Origin: Methanobrevibacter oralis
GTDB taxonomy: Archaea; Methanobacteriota; Methanobacteria; Methanobacteriales; Methanobacteriaceae
Reading direction: 5' to 3'
DNA length: 64,000 bases
NCBI RefSeq assembly: GCF_001639275.1
Contig: NZ_LWMU01000070.1
Span: 1 to 64,000 of the forward strand
The position numbers and the translations under genes were made by a program. The notes under the pieces are model-generated. The model worked only from the letters and a program-made list of their open reading frames with translations, was not told the DNA's origin and ran no database searches. The first letter of the stretch is position 1. The number at the start of each line of letters is the position of its first letter. Below, one piece after another: positions 10,268 through 20,081 of this stretch.

Positions 10268-11116
10268 ATGTCAGACTTAATATTTGAAGATGTAATTAAT
10301 AACCTTTCTAATGATGATGTAAATATAAGAAAAGAAGCTATTAATGCATTAGTTGGACTTAATGATGAATCTATTATCGACCCATTAATTAAAGCTACTA
10401 CTGATGATAATGCTCAAATAAGATTCAAAGCTGCTGAAATTTTAGGAAGTATGGGTGATGTAGCTGTTGATAAATTAATTAAAGAATTTAATTCACAAAA
10501 TGGTAAAAATAAACGTTTTTTAGCATTTGCTCTTAAAGAAAGTGAAAATAATAAAGTAGTTCCTTATTTTGTTGATGCATTAGACGATGATGATTTTGGT
10601 GTTAGAAAAGTAGCTGTAAGAGCTTTAGGTGAACTTCAAGCTCATGAAGAATTAAATTCTATTGCTAAATGTTTAGATGATGATGATTGGGGTGTAAAAT
10701 TAGCTACAATTCATGCATTAGGAGATTTAGCTTCTGATGAATCAATTGAGTTAATTAAAAAAGCAAGAAGAAATGAATCTGATGAAGACTTTAAAAAATC
10801 ATGTAAAAAAGCTCTTAAAAAAGCAGAAAAAGTTAAAAAAGCAAAGGCATCAGGAAAAACAATAGCTAAAGTTATTCCAATGAGTACTATTAAAGAAATG
10901 GAAAAAACTAATATTCAAAAAGCTATTAAAGAATATGAAAGATATGTTACATCTAAACAAGCTAAAGATGCACCATATAAAAGGTTATGCGTTCTTTATA
11001 GAAAAAATAATGATTATGATGGTGAAGTTAGAGTATTAAAAACGGCTATTGAAGTTTTTAGTGACAATGATAAAAAATTAACATGGTTTAAGAAAAGACT
11101 AGCTAAATTAGAATAA
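10268..11116 (+). CDS. HEAT-repeat (PBS lyase-like) protein
   Basis: A 282-residue scaffold protein, probably cytoplasmic. Residues 5-185 contain about five HEAT repeats of the PBS-lyase type (for example IRKEAINALVGLND, IRFKAAEILGSMGD, VRKVAVRALGEL and VKLATIHALGDL). A Lys-rich linker at about 178-200 follows, then a C-terminal helical domain that resembles a TPR (IKEYERYVTSKQAKDAPYKRL). Such proteins bind partner proteins, but the partner here is unknown. Strong SD AAAGGAG. Its stop codon directly abuts that of the convergent amidase gene. Confidence 0.85.
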   Translation: MSDLIFEDVINNLSNDDVNIRKEAINALVGLNDESIIDPLIKATTDDNAQIRFKAAEILGSMGDVAVDKLIKEFNSQNGKNKRFLAFALKESENNKVVPYFVDALDDDDFGVRKVAVRALGELQAHEELNSIAKCLDDDDWGVKLATIHALGDLASDESIELIKKARRNESDEDFKKSCKKALKKAEKVKKAKASGKTIAKVIPMSTIKEMEKTNIQKAIKEYERYVTSKQAKDAPYKRLCVLYRKNNDYDGEVRVLKTAIEVFSDNDKKLTWFKKRLAKLE

Positions 11117-11944
11117 TTATTTTTTAATAATTTCGTAGAGATCATCTCTTTTATTTTTTAAAAGAGGAAGATCTTCCCTTATTTTTTTTATTTCGTTTAA
11201 ATCTATTTTTTTGATAATTAAACATTCGTCACTATTTGCTTGAGCTACAACATCTCCCCAAGGATTAGTTATTATTGAATGACCATAGCTATGGTAACTA
11301 GCATCTTTATTTAAAGCAGGTGCAACACCTACACAATAAACTTGATTATCAAGAGATCTACTTTTAAATAGTAATTCCCAATGTGCAGGACCAGTAGTCA
11401 TGTTAAATGCACCAGGATAGAATAATATTTTAGCTCCACTATTTACCATTAGCCTAGCTAGTTCTGGAAAGCGTATATCATAACATATTCCTATTCCAAT
11501 ATTTCCAAACTCTGTATTTGCTATTGTAGTTTTATTTCCAGCAGTTAAAACATCTGATTCTTTAAAATAAATTTTATTTTTCACATCAATATCAAAAAGA
11601 TGCATTTTTCTATGTTTTGCTATTATTTTTCCTTTTTTATTAAATAAATAGCTAGTATTAAAAATTTTGCTATCTTCTTTTTCGGGAATAGATCCAGCTA
11701 ATATATAAATTCTATGTTTTAATGCTAATTTTGAAATTTTATATAACGTTTTGCTAGTTTTTTCTTCTTCACTATATTCAATAAATTTATCATTTGAATA
11801 AGGACAATTAAACATTTCTGGAAGTACTACAAAATCTGCATTTTGTTTTGCACTTTCATTTATAAAATAAGTAGCTTTTTTAATATTTTCATCTTTGTCA
11901 TCAACCACTTTCATTTGACAAAGGCTAATTTCAATTTCAGACAT
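11117..11944 (-). CDS. Carbon-nitrogen hydrolase (nitrilase/omega-amidase family)
   Basis: Nitrilase-superfamily amidase of 275 residues with the complete Glu-Lys-Cys catalytic triad: E43 in LPEMF, K113 in HRKMHLF and C154 in GICYDIRFPE. The DIDV and GPAHWELL motifs put it near the Nit2/omega-amidase branch, which converts alpha-ketoglutaramate or alpha-ketosuccinamate to the keto acid and ammonia. The substrate is an inference, since the superfamily is broad. It is monocistronic and convergent with the HEAT gene. Confidence 0.88.
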   Translation of the reverse strand: MSEIEISLCQMKVVDDKDENIKKATYFINESAKQNADFVVLPEMFNCPYSNDKFIEYSEEEKTSKTLYKISKLALKHRIYILAGSIPEKEDSKIFNTSYLFNKKGKIIAKHRKMHLFDIDVKNKIYFKESDVLTAGNKTTIANTEFGNIGIGICYDIRFPELARLMVNSGAKILFYPGAFNMTTGPAHWELLFKSRSLDNQVYCVGVAPALNKDASYHSYGHSIITNPWGDVVAQANSDECLIIKKIDLNEIKKIREDLPLLKNKRDDLYEIIKK

Positions 11945-11990
11945 ATTATACTCTCTAAAAATAGAAAAAAGAAGTATGATGGTTCATACT

Positions 11991-12689
11991 TTATTTAATA
12001 TCGGCTGAATTTATCATACTTTCAATATCACTAGATTTAATTGAATTTGGAGAATCTCCATTTATTTTAAATACATATAACATGCCATCGCTAAACATTG
12101 AAATAAATCTTGTATAATTACCATCAGCATTTTCTAAGATGATATTAGACACATTTCTTCCATCTAATGTAATAGTTTCAACAGTATCAATGTATGCTCC
12201 ATTTTTTTGAGCGTAACTAATTCTATTTTGTGTAATTTCTTTTAAAGATGAAGCATCATTAGTGACATTGTAAAATTCAATGCTTGTATTATTTTCATTT
12301 TTGAAAAACATAGCATTGGGATGATCTTCATCACTTCCATTTACTTTTTCCCAATTGCTAGGATAATCAAATGAAAAGTCACTTTCAGTAATTGTGGATA
12401 ATTCAGAAGTTACAAGTGTAGAATTACCTTCATTAGTATTTCCAGTAGCGAAAATTCCGATTATTACAATCAATGTTATAACCACGATTGCACCAATAAC
12501 AAGCTTATTTTCTTTTATAATATCAACTGTAGTCTCATTAGAAGAGTCTATTTGAAATTTAGGTTCTTCTTTGAAGATATTTTCTTCTTTAGTCACTGTA
12601 TGTTTTGGTTTTGGGAATTTATATCCGCAATTTCCACAAACAGGTGCTCCATCGTAACTAGGATTTCCACATTCAGGACATTTTTTCAC
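11991..12689 (-). CDS. Zinc-ribbon, membrane-anchored PsbP-like protein
   Basis: A 232-residue protein with a cytoplasmic N-terminal zinc ribbon (CPEC at 4-7 and CGNC at 18-21), a linker, one transmembrane helix at about 62-82, and an extracytoplasmic domain at 95-232. That domain looks like the PsbP/PsbP-like fold (FSFDYPSNWEKVNGS, then ENNTSIEFYNV and ISYAQKNGA). Many paralogues of this architecture occur in Methanobrevibacter, with no known role. It is monocistronic. Confidence 0.72.
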   Translation of the reverse strand: MKKCPECGNPSYDGAPVCGNCGYKFPKPKHTVTKEENIFKEEPKFQIDSSNETTVDIIKENKLVIGAIVVITLIVIIGIFATGNTNEGNSTLVTSELSTITESDFSFDYPSNWEKVNGSDEDHPNAMFFKNENNTSIEFYNVTNDASSLKEITQNRISYAQKNGAYIDTVETITLDGRNVSNIILENADGNYTRFISMFSDGMLYVFKINGDSPNSIKSSDIESMINSADIK

Positions 12690-12787
12690 AGCTTAACCTC
12701 CATTAAAATTTACATTTATTATTTATATTATTTAAAATAAATTGTTTTATTAACTTTAAAATCAAATATTCTTTTAGGTATGATATT

Positions 12788-13267
12788 ATGGCTGATGATA
12801 AAATTATTCATTGTGATGATATTAATTATGCAATTTATATTATTGGAAGTTGGAAAAATCATTACGAAATAAATCAAATTGGTTTATCAAAAGAGCTTCC
12901 AGTTACAAATTCCACAATAAAACATATTAAATTAACTATGGATGAAATTAGAAAATCTAAATTTGATATTTCTGATAAAGAAGTTAATGGGTTTGTTGCT
13001 ATTGCAATACAATTAAATAATAAAATTCAAGAGATGGATTTGGAAGATGTAATTGCTCTTGAAAAAGAAGAGTATGAGAATATTCTTGAAGAATTGGATA
13101 ATTTAGAATTATTAAATGATGATGATACTATTTCTCTTGAAACAGAAGATTATTTGATTTATAAATTGGAAAAAGAACATCATGTAACTAATTCTATTCC
13201 TGCTAATAAATATACAAAAAAATATTATATTGATGAAATGAAAAGAATAGATGATGCTTTAAGCTAA
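12788..13267 (+). CDS. Conserved hypothetical acidic protein
   Basis: Not recognised. It is a 159-residue, soluble, acidic protein without signal peptide or cysteine motif apart from an early HCDD. It is predicted largely helical (MDEIRKSKFDISDKEVNGF and EKEEYENILEELDNLELL). The ATG at 12788 is preceded by TAGGTATG, which is only a weak SD. Its end overlaps the nucS end by 4 bases in convergent orientation. Confidence 0.65.
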   Translation: MADDKIIHCDDINYAIYIIGSWKNHYEINQIGLSKELPVTNSTIKHIKLTMDEIRKSKFDISDKEVNGFVAIAIQLNNKIQEMDLEDVIALEKEEYENILEELDNLELLNDDDTISLETEDYLIYKLEKEHHVTNSIPANKYTKKYYIDEMKRIDDALS

Positions 13268-14046
13268 AATGCATCTAATGTTGTTTTTTTATCTCGCCTT
13301 AATTCTTTTGGAGGTTCAATTGATACAAACTCAATTCCTTCATCTTCAATCATTTCTTTTGCATCTTCTCCAAGTGAAGGTGCTACTAAAAGTCCCCTAA
13401 TTCTTTTCTTACTAGCTTTACATTCTTTTAAATAATCATTTTCAGTGTTTTCAAAATCACTTAAATATCTTTTAAGTTGTTTAACAGCACTTACTCCAGC
13501 TTTACGAGCTTTTAATTCTAATACCATTAAATTATTATCATCATCTTTTCCTAAAATATCAATAAATCCATGTTCAACACTATATTCTCTAGCAGTTGGA
13601 GTAAATCCTTCTTCAATTAAATGAGGTTTGTCCATAATCATATCACCCATATCTTTTTCATATCCTGCTTGTTCAAGTTCTTCAAAGTCTTCAACATTTG
13701 CATAATTAATAAATTGAATTTTTCTTATCTCAACGCTTAATAATTCTTTAGGAACTCTACGATGACTTTCGAGAATTAATTTATCATTTCTAATAAAACT
13801 TCTAGTTCTTGATTTGGGTGGTTGCCAATTTACAGGGTCTACTTTTCTTTCTTGATGTATTAAAAATGAACCATCTGGTTTTATAAGTATAATCCTTTCT
13901 CCCCAGTTAAGTTGACTTAATGCTCTACCTTCATAATTAACTTTACAGCATGCAAAAATGATTATTGTTGCTTTTTTACGCAATGCTTCTTCTACTAAAT
14001 CATATCCTTCTTCACAACTAGGTCTTTCTAAAATTCTATATTTCAT
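13264..14046 (-). CDS. nucS: Endonuclease NucS
   Basis: Mismatch- or branched-DNA-specific endonuclease (NucS/EndoMS) that acts with the PCNA clamp. The 260-residue protein has the N-terminal DNA-binding domain (RILERPSCEEGYD and SQLNWGERIILIKPDG, with QPPKSRTRS) and a C-terminal RecB-like nuclease domain with GFIDILGKD and LELKARKAG, which supply the catalytic Asp, Glu and Lys. The last residues, KKTTLDAF, resemble a PCNA-interacting (PIP-like) tail. ATG 14046 is used; a GTG lies one codon upstream. It supports non-canonical mismatch repair. Confidence 0.94.
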   Translation of the reverse strand: MKYRILERPSCEEGYDLVEEALRKKATIIIFACCKVNYEGRALSQLNWGERIILIKPDGSFLIHQERKVDPVNWQPPKSRTRSFIRNDKLILESHRRVPKELLSVEIRKIQFINYANVEDFEELEQAGYEKDMGDMIMDKPHLIEEGFTPTAREYSVEHGFIDILGKDDDNNLMVLELKARKAGVSAVKQLKRYLSDFENTENDYLKECKASKKRIRGLLVAPSLGEDAKEMIEDEGIEFVSIEPPKELRRDKKTTLDAF

Positions 14047-14123
14047 CACAATAACATTGTTTAGTTTAATTTAAATAATTTGTTTTTTAAAGAAATATTT
14101 AAGTCAATAATGGAGGACTTATT

Positions 14124-15113
14124 ATTTTCACTGATGAATACTTTGAAGAAAAAAAGGAAATTTATAATCTTAAATCATTTAAATTCGAAAATGGGACTGT
14201 TTTGAATAACCTTAAAGTTGAATATATGACTTTTGGTAGTCCAATTTATGATGCTAGAGGTGTTATTAAAAATGTAATTATTTATTGTCATGGGTCACTT
14301 GGAAATTTTTCATCAATGAAAAAAATATTTCCATTAACTTATAAAAATGGTCCGTTTGATGAAGATAAATATTTTGTCATATGTATTTCTGCATTAGGTT
14401 CTCCTGGAAGTTGTTCTCCATCTACAACGGATTTAAAAAATAAATTTCCAAAATATTCTATTTTAGATCTTGTTAATTTTCAAAAAGAATTTTTAGAAGA
14501 AAAATTCAACATAACTCATGTTTTAGGAATTATAGGTAATTCTATGGGTGGTTTCGTTGGATTAACCTCAACTATTCATTATCCAGATTATGCAGACTTT
14601 TTAATATGTGGAGTTAGTAGTTATAAAGTAGCTGGGCATGATTATATTCTCTCAAGATATGTAAATGATATTATTGAATCAGATCCTGATTATTTAAAAG
14701 GAGAAATGACTTATTCACTTTTAAGAACTTTAAGACTAGCTAGCTTAGCAGAGTTTAACTTCGGACTTTCAAAAAAAGCATTAAGGGACATGTCTTTAGA
14801 AGAATTAAATGCTGAATATGAAAGTTTTGGAAATGAAAGTATGGAAATGGACATATTTGATTTAAAATATTGTAATGAGGCATGTATGAATTTTAATGTT
14901 GAAGAGAATTTAGACAAAATAACTTCTAAAGTTTTAATTATTGCATGTAATCAAGATCCACATTTTCCACCAGAATTAGATGCATTTCCAATGTTTGACA
15001 TGATTGATGATGTTGAATTAGTTGTAATGGATTCTGATTTAGGTCATTTATGTTTTAATGAACTTGAAAACATTATTTGTGAACTAAATGAATTTATGGG
15101 TTATTTTGAGTGA
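14124..15113 (+). CDS. MetX-like alpha/beta hydrolase (acyltransferase family)
   Basis: Alpha/beta-hydrolase resembling homoserine O-acetyltransferase (MetX). The nucleophile Ser is in GNSMGG, the acid Asp in ACNQDPH and the His in DLGHL near the end, so the triad is complete. The first conventional start is TTG 14202, but the open frame upstream encodes SFKFENGTVLNNL, which matches the family's N-terminal beta-hairpin (f-x-G-x-x-L). GGAGG lies at 14112-14116, and the only codons correctly spaced from it are ATT at 14121 and 14124. The protein therefore probably starts at ATT. The acyl substrate is unproven; simple hydrolase activity is an alternative. Four bases separate it from the next gene. 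Confidence 0.78.
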   Translation: MFTDEYFEEKKEIYNLKSFKFENGTVLNNLKVEYMTFGSPIYDARGVIKNVIIYCHGSLGNFSSMKKIFPLTYKNGPFDEDKYFVICISALGSPGSCSPSTTDLKNKFPKYSILDLVNFQKEFLEEKFNITHVLGIIGNSMGGFVGLTSTIHYPDYADFLICGVSSYKVAGHDYILSRYVNDIIESDPDYLKGEMTYSLLRTLRLASLAEFNFGLSKKALRDMSLEELNAEYESFGNESMEMDIFDLKYCNEACMNFNVEENLDKITSKVLIIACNQDPHFPPELDAFPMFDMIDDVELVVMDSDLGHLCFNELENIICELNEFMGYFE

Positions 15114-15117
15114 TTAA

Positions 15118-15396
15118 ATGTTAGTTAAAATAATTGATTATGGCGATTTTGAAGATAAAAATTTTATTGTTTATAGGATTATGGGATTATCTTCAAATCA
15201 TATAAATTATCTTTGTAACAATTTAGATGAAAAAATAGAGGTTAAAGGGGATGTTTTAGAAATAACAATGTATTTTACAAAGGAATTATATCCTTTTCAA
15301 AGTGAAGTGGCTCAATTTAGATTAGATGATTTTATAGCTCGTGAAGAAATAGAAATGAATGTATTTTTATCTAGTTTTCTAGAAGATTCATTTTAA
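15118..15396 (+). CDS. Conserved hypothetical protein
   Basis: Not recognised. It is a 92-residue acidic soluble protein with alternating strand-like segments (MLVKIIDYGDF, NFIVYRIMGL, VLEITMYFTKEL) and no metal or catalytic motif. It begins 4 bases after the MetX-like gene and is probably co-transcribed with it. Its short size suggests an accessory subunit or small domain protein. Confidence 0.6.
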   Translation: MLVKIIDYGDFEDKNFIVYRIMGLSSNHINYLCNNLDEKIEVKGDVLEITMYFTKELYPFQSEVAQFRLDDFIAREEIEMNVFLSSFLEDSF

Positions 15397-15426
15397 AAAC
15401 CTTGTTGGTGATGGTGTGGTGTGAAA

Positions 15427-16338
15427 TTAAACATTAAGCATATATTCTATAGTTTTTTTTGATTTTTTAGTGACATTGGCTGGTAATGTAATTTGTGGAG
15501 ATTCATTTACAAGACAGTCTCTAATTTTTTCTAAGGTATGTAATTTCATTGTTTCGCATATTGCCCCTTCAAGTAAAGGATATAATTTTTTATTTGGAAT
15601 TTCTTTATTGATTCTTGTAATCATGTCAATTTCAGTTCCAATTACGAATTCCTCATTATCACTTTCTGCGATATATTTTAGCATTCCTCCAGTGGAAAGT
15701 ACTTTATCACAGGCATTTTGAATTTCAATGTCACATTCTGGGTGGCAAATTATCTCAGCATTCGGATATTCTTTTCTTTTAAGTTCAACATCTTCTATGT
15801 GGAATAATTTATGAACATAACAATGACCCCCATTTGGAATAGGAATAATTTCTTTATTAACTCTTTGGCTAACATGATTAGCTAAGTTATTATCTGGTCC
15901 AAATAAAATTTTATCATGTGGTAAACTTTCTGTTACTTTAACAGCATTTGCTGAAGTACATAATGTATCTGCATGTTGTTTAGATTCTGCAATACTATTT
16001 ACATAAAGTATTACTCCTGCATCACTATGTTCTTTTTTTGCTTTTAATAATTCTTCTTCTGGAAGCATGTGAGCCATTGGACATTCAGCGGCAATATCTG
16101 GAATTAAAATCTTTTTATCAGGATTTAAGATATATGCTGTTTCAGCCATAAAATCTACACCACAAAAGATAACTAAATCTTTATCATCAATTTTAGAAGC
16201 TTTAATACATAATTCTAAAGAGTCGCCAAGGAAATCAGCTATTTCTTGAACTTCACCTGGTTGATAATTATGTGCAAGGATAATTGCATTTTTTTCTTCT
16301 TTTAATTTCAAAATTTCCTCTTGCAATGTACTACTCAT
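15427..16338 (-). CDS. nadA: Quinolinate synthase NadA
   Basis: [4Fe-4S] enzyme that condenses iminoaspartate with dihydroxyacetone phosphate to quinolinate in de novo NAD synthesis. The three Fe-S cysteines are in FCGVDFMAET, CHPECD and AICETMKLH. The AHNYQPGEVQEIADFLGDS motif at 22-40 is diagnostic. The 303-residue length is that of the three-cysteine archaeal type. Its ATG overlaps the mscS stop (ATGA), so it is the last gene of the rnz-mscS-nadA operon. Iminoaspartate probably comes from NadX at 38364. Confidence 0.97.
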   Translation of the reverse strand: MSSTLQEEILKLKEEKNAIILAHNYQPGEVQEIADFLGDSLELCIKASKIDDKDLVIFCGVDFMAETAYILNPDKKILIPDIAAECPMAHMLPEEELLKAKKEHSDAGVILYVNSIAESKQHADTLCTSANAVKVTESLPHDKILFGPDNNLANHVSQRVNKEIIPIPNGGHCYVHKLFHIEDVELKRKEYPNAEIICHPECDIEIQNACDKVLSTGGMLKYIAESDNEEFVIGTEIDMITRINKEIPNKKLYPLLEGAICETMKLHTLEKIRDCLVNESPQITLPANVTKKSKKTIEYMLNV

Positions 16339-17096
16339 CCTTTTTCACCACTCTCGATATATTTTCTAATTTCATTAGTAATAATAAGTTTATATTTATC
16401 TTTATTTTTATAATTTTTTATCCAAAAAGATACTTTTAACTCCATCCAATCCTTGTTAATTCCTTTTGAATAAAGTGCAGGTTTGGGATTTTTAAGTACA
16501 TTTTCATATCTACTTATTTTATTAACAACATACTCTTCAAACTCTTTAACATCAAATTTTAATGGTAAGTGAATTATAATATTAATTCTGTATTTTTCCG
16601 GAGCTTTGTATTGAAGATAAGTGTTGTTAGTCAATACTGAGTTGGGAACAATATGTTTAATTCCATTGTCATCAATTATCCGTGTTGTTCTAAGTGAAAC
16701 TCTCTCTACATTTCCTTTATGATTATTAATTTCAACAGTTTCTCCAACTTTGATACTTTTTCCGAGTATAAGTACAATTCCAGACATAAAGTTTGAAAAA
16801 ATATCCTTAGCTGCAAGGCTCACAGCAATACCCACAATTCCTAAACTTAATAATAAACCACCTAAATCAATACCAAACATTTGTAAAGTAATCATTATTG
16901 CTATAAAATAGATTGAGTAATTTATTATATCATGAATAAGATAAACTGCAGTCATATTTTCACTGAACTTTTCAGTTTTTTTCATGTATTTAGCTATTCG
17001 GCCTGTTATTAGTGTAGTAATAAACACTATGATAATTACAATTATAACTCGAATTATAGTATCATCAAGGTCTAATATTGGCATAGTATCTCTCAC
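16335..17096 (-). CDS. MscS-family mechanosensitive ion channel
   Basis: Small-conductance mechanosensitive channel that releases solutes on hypo-osmotic shock. The 253-residue protein has three transmembrane segments, at about 11-32, 50-70 and 75-95. The pore helix is followed by FSNFMSGIVLILGKSIKVG, the hallmark of MscS, then the beta domain (VERVSLRTTRI, VPNSVLTNN) and a short C-terminal alpha/beta domain. It starts with GTG inside the rnz stop (GTGA overlap), with an ATG four codons later as an alternative. It lies in an operon with rnz and nadA. Confidence 0.92.
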   Translation of the reverse strand: MRDTMPILDLDDTIIRVIIVIIIVFITTLITGRIAKYMKKTEKFSENMTAVYLIHDIINYSIYFIAIMITLQMFGIDLGGLLLSLGIVGIAVSLAAKDIFSNFMSGIVLILGKSIKVGETVEINNHKGNVERVSLRTTRIIDDNGIKHIVPNSVLTNNTYLQYKAPEKYRINIIIHLPLKFDVKEFEEYVVNKISRYENVLKNPKPALYSKGINKDWMELKVSFWIKNYKNKDKYKLIITNEIRKYIESGEKG

Positions 17097-17986
17097 AATT
17101 CAATTTTCATTAAATCATTAGCTAACTGAGTATTTTCAAATATATCCTTAGCTTCTTTTAATAATTCATCTGTTTTTTTATATCTTGTACTAATATGAGT
17201 TAATATTAATTTTTTGGAATTACTTAGTTTAGCAATTCTTGCTGCATCTGAAGATGTTGAGTGGAAATGTTCTTTAGCTTTGTCTTTATCTTCCTCGATA
17301 TATGTAGCTTCATGAATTAATATATCACTGTCTTTTGCAAATTCAATAATTTCTTCACAAGGAGCAGTGTCTCCAGTGTAAGTGATTTTAAATCCTTTTC
17401 TAGTTGGTCCAAGTACTTGTTTTGGTTTTATGATTTTACCACCTAGTTCTATTTCTTCTCCATTGTGAAGTTTTTTGAAAGCAGGACCAATAGGAACGCC
17501 TAATTCAATAGCTTTTTCTTTTAAAAATCTTGGTTTTTTTAGCTCTTCAACTGAATATGCAAGATTAATAACATTATGATTAACTTTTTGAGCTTTAACT
17601 ATATATTCTTCGGTTTCGATTATAGTTCCTGATGTTATTTCAACAAATTCAAGTGGAAATTCAAATTTACAAAACCCTAATTTAAAAATTGCTTCTTTAA
17701 TTTTGTCAAGTCCTTTAGGTCCATATATTGTTAATTTACTTTCTCTTCCTCTGAAATTCATGGATTGTAATAATCCTGGAAGTCCTAATATATGATCACC
17801 ATGATAATGACTAAGAAAAATTTTGGATATTCTCATTGGACTTACTTTTGCAAAAATAATTTGTCTTTGTGTTCCTTCACCACAATCAAACAACATTACT
17901 TCTCCAAATTCTTTTATTATTATTGCTGGATGATTTCTTGTATAGGAGTGCACTGCTGCTGATGTTCCTAAAAATGTAATTTCCAT
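17093..17986 (-). CDS. rnz: Ribonuclease Z
   Basis: Metallo-beta-lactamase-fold endonuclease that removes the 3' trailer of pre-tRNA. The metal motif SHYHGDHILGL (HxHxDH) lies at about 59-69. Other markers are the N-terminal FLGTSAA, DCGEGTQRQ, YTGDTAPCEE with the Asp ligand, and LTHISTRY with the His ligand. The 297-residue length is that of the short form (RNase Z-S). It is the first gene of a translationally coupled operon with mscS and nadA. Confidence 0.96.
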   Translation of the reverse strand: MEITFLGTSAAVHSYTRNHPAIIIKEFGEVMLFDCGEGTQRQIIFAKVSPMRISKIFLSHYHGDHILGLPGLLQSMNFRGRESKLTIYGPKGLDKIKEAIFKLGFCKFEFPLEFVEITSGTIIETEEYIVKAQKVNHNVINLAYSVEELKKPRFLKEKAIELGVPIGPAFKKLHNGEEIELGGKIIKPKQVLGPTRKGFKITYTGDTAPCEEIIEFAKDSDILIHEATYIEEDKDKAKEHFHSTSSDAARIAKLSNSKKLILTHISTRYKKTDELLKEAKDIFENTQLANDLMKIEL

Positions 17987-18054
17987 TCAATCACTTATTT
18001 TATTAATTAAAAATATTATATATTTATAATAATTATTTAAATTTTGGTGATTTT

Positions 18055-18885
18055 TTGGATAAAATTATTGAGTATATGCTTGCTGAGGATGAAGGATTTG
18101 GAGATGTTACATCTAATGCAGTTGTAGATGAAGGTAAAATAGTTTCTGCTTCTATTATATCTAAAGATGAAGGTATTTTAGCGGGAAGTAATATTATTAG
18201 AGATATATTTGAGGAAAAAGGTATTAAAGTACTTTTTTATTTAACAGATGGAAGTGAAATTCATAAAAATGACATAATTATGTATTTAAAAGGAGATGCT
18301 AGGACTATTTTACTTCTTGAAAGAACGGTTCTTAACTTAATGATGCGAATGAGTGGGGTAGCTAGTGCAGCTAATCATTATGTAAATTTAGTTAAAGATT
18401 ATGATGTAAAAATAGCAGGTACTCGTAAAACTTCGCCTGCAATAGCTAAATTTGATAAAATGGCTTTAAGAATTGGCGGTGCCGATACTCATAGATTTAG
18501 TTTAGGTGACATGGTTTTAATTAAAGATAATCATATTGCCTCTGTTGGAGATCCTTTAGAAACTCTTTTAAAAGCAAAAAAAAATGTTAGCTTTTCTAAA
18601 AAAATTGAAATTGAAGTGGAATCTATTGGGGATGCTATTGATTGTGTTTTAAACAAAGCAGATATTGTAATGTTGGACAATATGGGTAAAAATGATGTAG
18701 AAAAAGTTATCAACGAATTAAATAGGCTTAATATACGTGAAAATTCTTTAATTGAAGTGTCTGGTGGAATTACTGAAGATAATATTTTGGACTTTGTTGG
18801 ATTAGGTGTGGATATAATATCTTTAGGTGCTCTGACTCACTCATCAAGAAGTTTGAATTTTAGTTTGAATTTTGAAAAATCCTAA
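18055..18885 (+). CDS. nadC: Nicotinate-nucleotide pyrophosphorylase NadC
   Basis: Quinolinate phosphoribosyltransferase: quinolinate plus PRPP gives nicotinate mononucleotide, CO2 and PPi. The protein has the EDEGFGDVTS start motif, LERTVLNLMMRMSGVA, the PRPP/quinolinate-binding GTRKTSPAIAKFDKMAL, HRFSLGDMVLIKDNH, and the barrel ends EVE, MLDNM and EVSGGI. It is 276 residues long. The start is TTG at 18055 with GGTGA at 18046-18050, and the N-terminus matches the family. It is divergent from rnz-mscS-nadA, placing two consecutive NAD steps within 3 kb. Confidence 0.95.
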   Translation: MDKIIEYMLAEDEGFGDVTSNAVVDEGKIVSASIISKDEGILAGSNIIRDIFEEKGIKVLFYLTDGSEIHKNDIIMYLKGDARTILLLERTVLNLMMRMSGVASAANHYVNLVKDYDVKIAGTRKTSPAIAKFDKMALRIGGADTHRFSLGDMVLIKDNHIASVGDPLETLLKAKKNVSFSKKIEIEVESIGDAIDCVLNKADIVMLDNMGKNDVEKVINELNRLNIRENSLIEVSGGITEDNILDFVGLGVDIISLGALTHSSRSLNFSLNFEKS

Positions 18886-18963
18886 AAAAAGAAACTTTAA
18901 TAATACATTAAATTGATATATATTAGAGATTGTTGATTATTATTTTTTTTATATGGTGATTTG

Positions 18964-20046
18964 ATGGTAAAAATGGCTAAATTGGCTTTAGAAGATGGTA
19001 CGGTTTTGAAAGGGGAAGCTTTTGGTTATAAAACAACTAAATTGGGAGAACTTATTTTTTCTACTGGTATGGGTGGTTATACTGAATCATTAACTGATCC
19101 TTCTTTTAAAGGAGAAATTTTAATGTCTACTTACCCGTTAGAAGGGAATCATGGAGTAAGTGAAGATTGGTATCAATCTGATAAAATTCAGGTTGAAGGT
19201 TTTGTTGTAAGAGAAGTATGTCATGAAGTCTCTAATTTTTCATCTCAAAGAACTTTAGATGATTTTTTAAAAGAATTTAAAACTCCTGGAATTAGTGGAG
19301 TTGATACCCGTGATTTAACACTAAAAATACGTGAAAGGGGTTCACTAAAAGCAGCTATTACAACTGAAACTATTTCTGACGATGAGTTACTTGAAATGGC
19401 TAAATCACAGCCAAGTATTGTTGATATGGATTTAGTACATAAAGTATCTACAAAAGATATTAAAGAATTTAAAGAGGATACTAATAAAAAAGTTGCGTTA
19501 ATTGATTGTGGTGTTAAAAGAAACATTATTAAATCATTTTTAGAAAGAGATATTGGAGTTATTTTATTCCCATATAACACTGATTATAAGACTATTTTAG
19601 ATTATTCTCCAAATGGATTAATGATTACATCAGGTCCGGGAAATCCAGATAGGGTAGTTGAAACTATTGAAACTATGAAAAAGTTATCTAATAGATTACC
19701 GATTTTTGGTATTTGCATGGGTCAACAGTTAATAGCTAAATCTTTTGGGGCTAAATCTTATAAAATGAAATTTGGACATAGGGGAGAAAACCAGCCAGTT
19801 AAGGATTTAAACACTGGAAAAGTGTTTATTACTTCTCAAAATCATGGATTTACTTTGGATAAGGAATCACTTAAAGACACAGATTTGGTTTTAACTCAAG
19901 TTAATTTAAACGATGGAACTCCTGAAGGAATTTCTCACAAAGAGTTGCCACTTCATTGTATCCAATACCATCCTGAAGCATGTCCAGGTCCAAATGATAC
20001 AAGAGATGTTTTCGATAAATTTAGTCAAATGATGGATGAATATTAA
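18964..20046 (+). CDS. carA: Carbamoyl-phosphate synthase small subunit
   Basis: Glutaminase subunit that delivers ammonia to CarB for carbamoyl phosphate (arginine and pyrimidine synthesis). The N-terminal domain reads [13 protein letters not shown] and ends with SGVDTRDLT. The class I amidotransferase domain has the nucleophile Cys in FGICMGQQL near 245 and the His/Glu pair in YHPEACPGP. About 360 residues, of normal length. ATG 18964 is preceded by GGTGA; a TTG lies one codon upstream and another ATG at 18973. carB follows after 35 bases. Confidence 0.96.
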   Translation: MVKMAKLALEDGTVLKGEAFGYKTTKLGELIFSTGMGGYTESLTDPSFKGEILMSTYPLEGNHGVSEDWYQSDKIQVEGFVVREVCHEVSNFSSQRTLDDFLKEFKTPGISGVDTRDLTLKIRERGSLKAAITTETISDDELLEMAKSQPSIVDMDLVHKVSTKDIKEFKEDTNKKVALIDCGVKRNIIKSFLERDIGVILFPYNTDYKTILDYSPNGLMITSGPGNPDRVVETIETMKKLSNRLPIFGICMGQQLIAKSFGAKSYKMKFGHRGENQPVKDLNTGKVFITSQNHGFTLDKESLKDTDLVLTQVNLNDGTPEGISHKELPLHCIQYHPEACPGPNDTRDVFDKFSQMMDEY

Positions 20047-20081
20047 AATTACCATTTAAAGATTTTTAATGAGGATTATAA

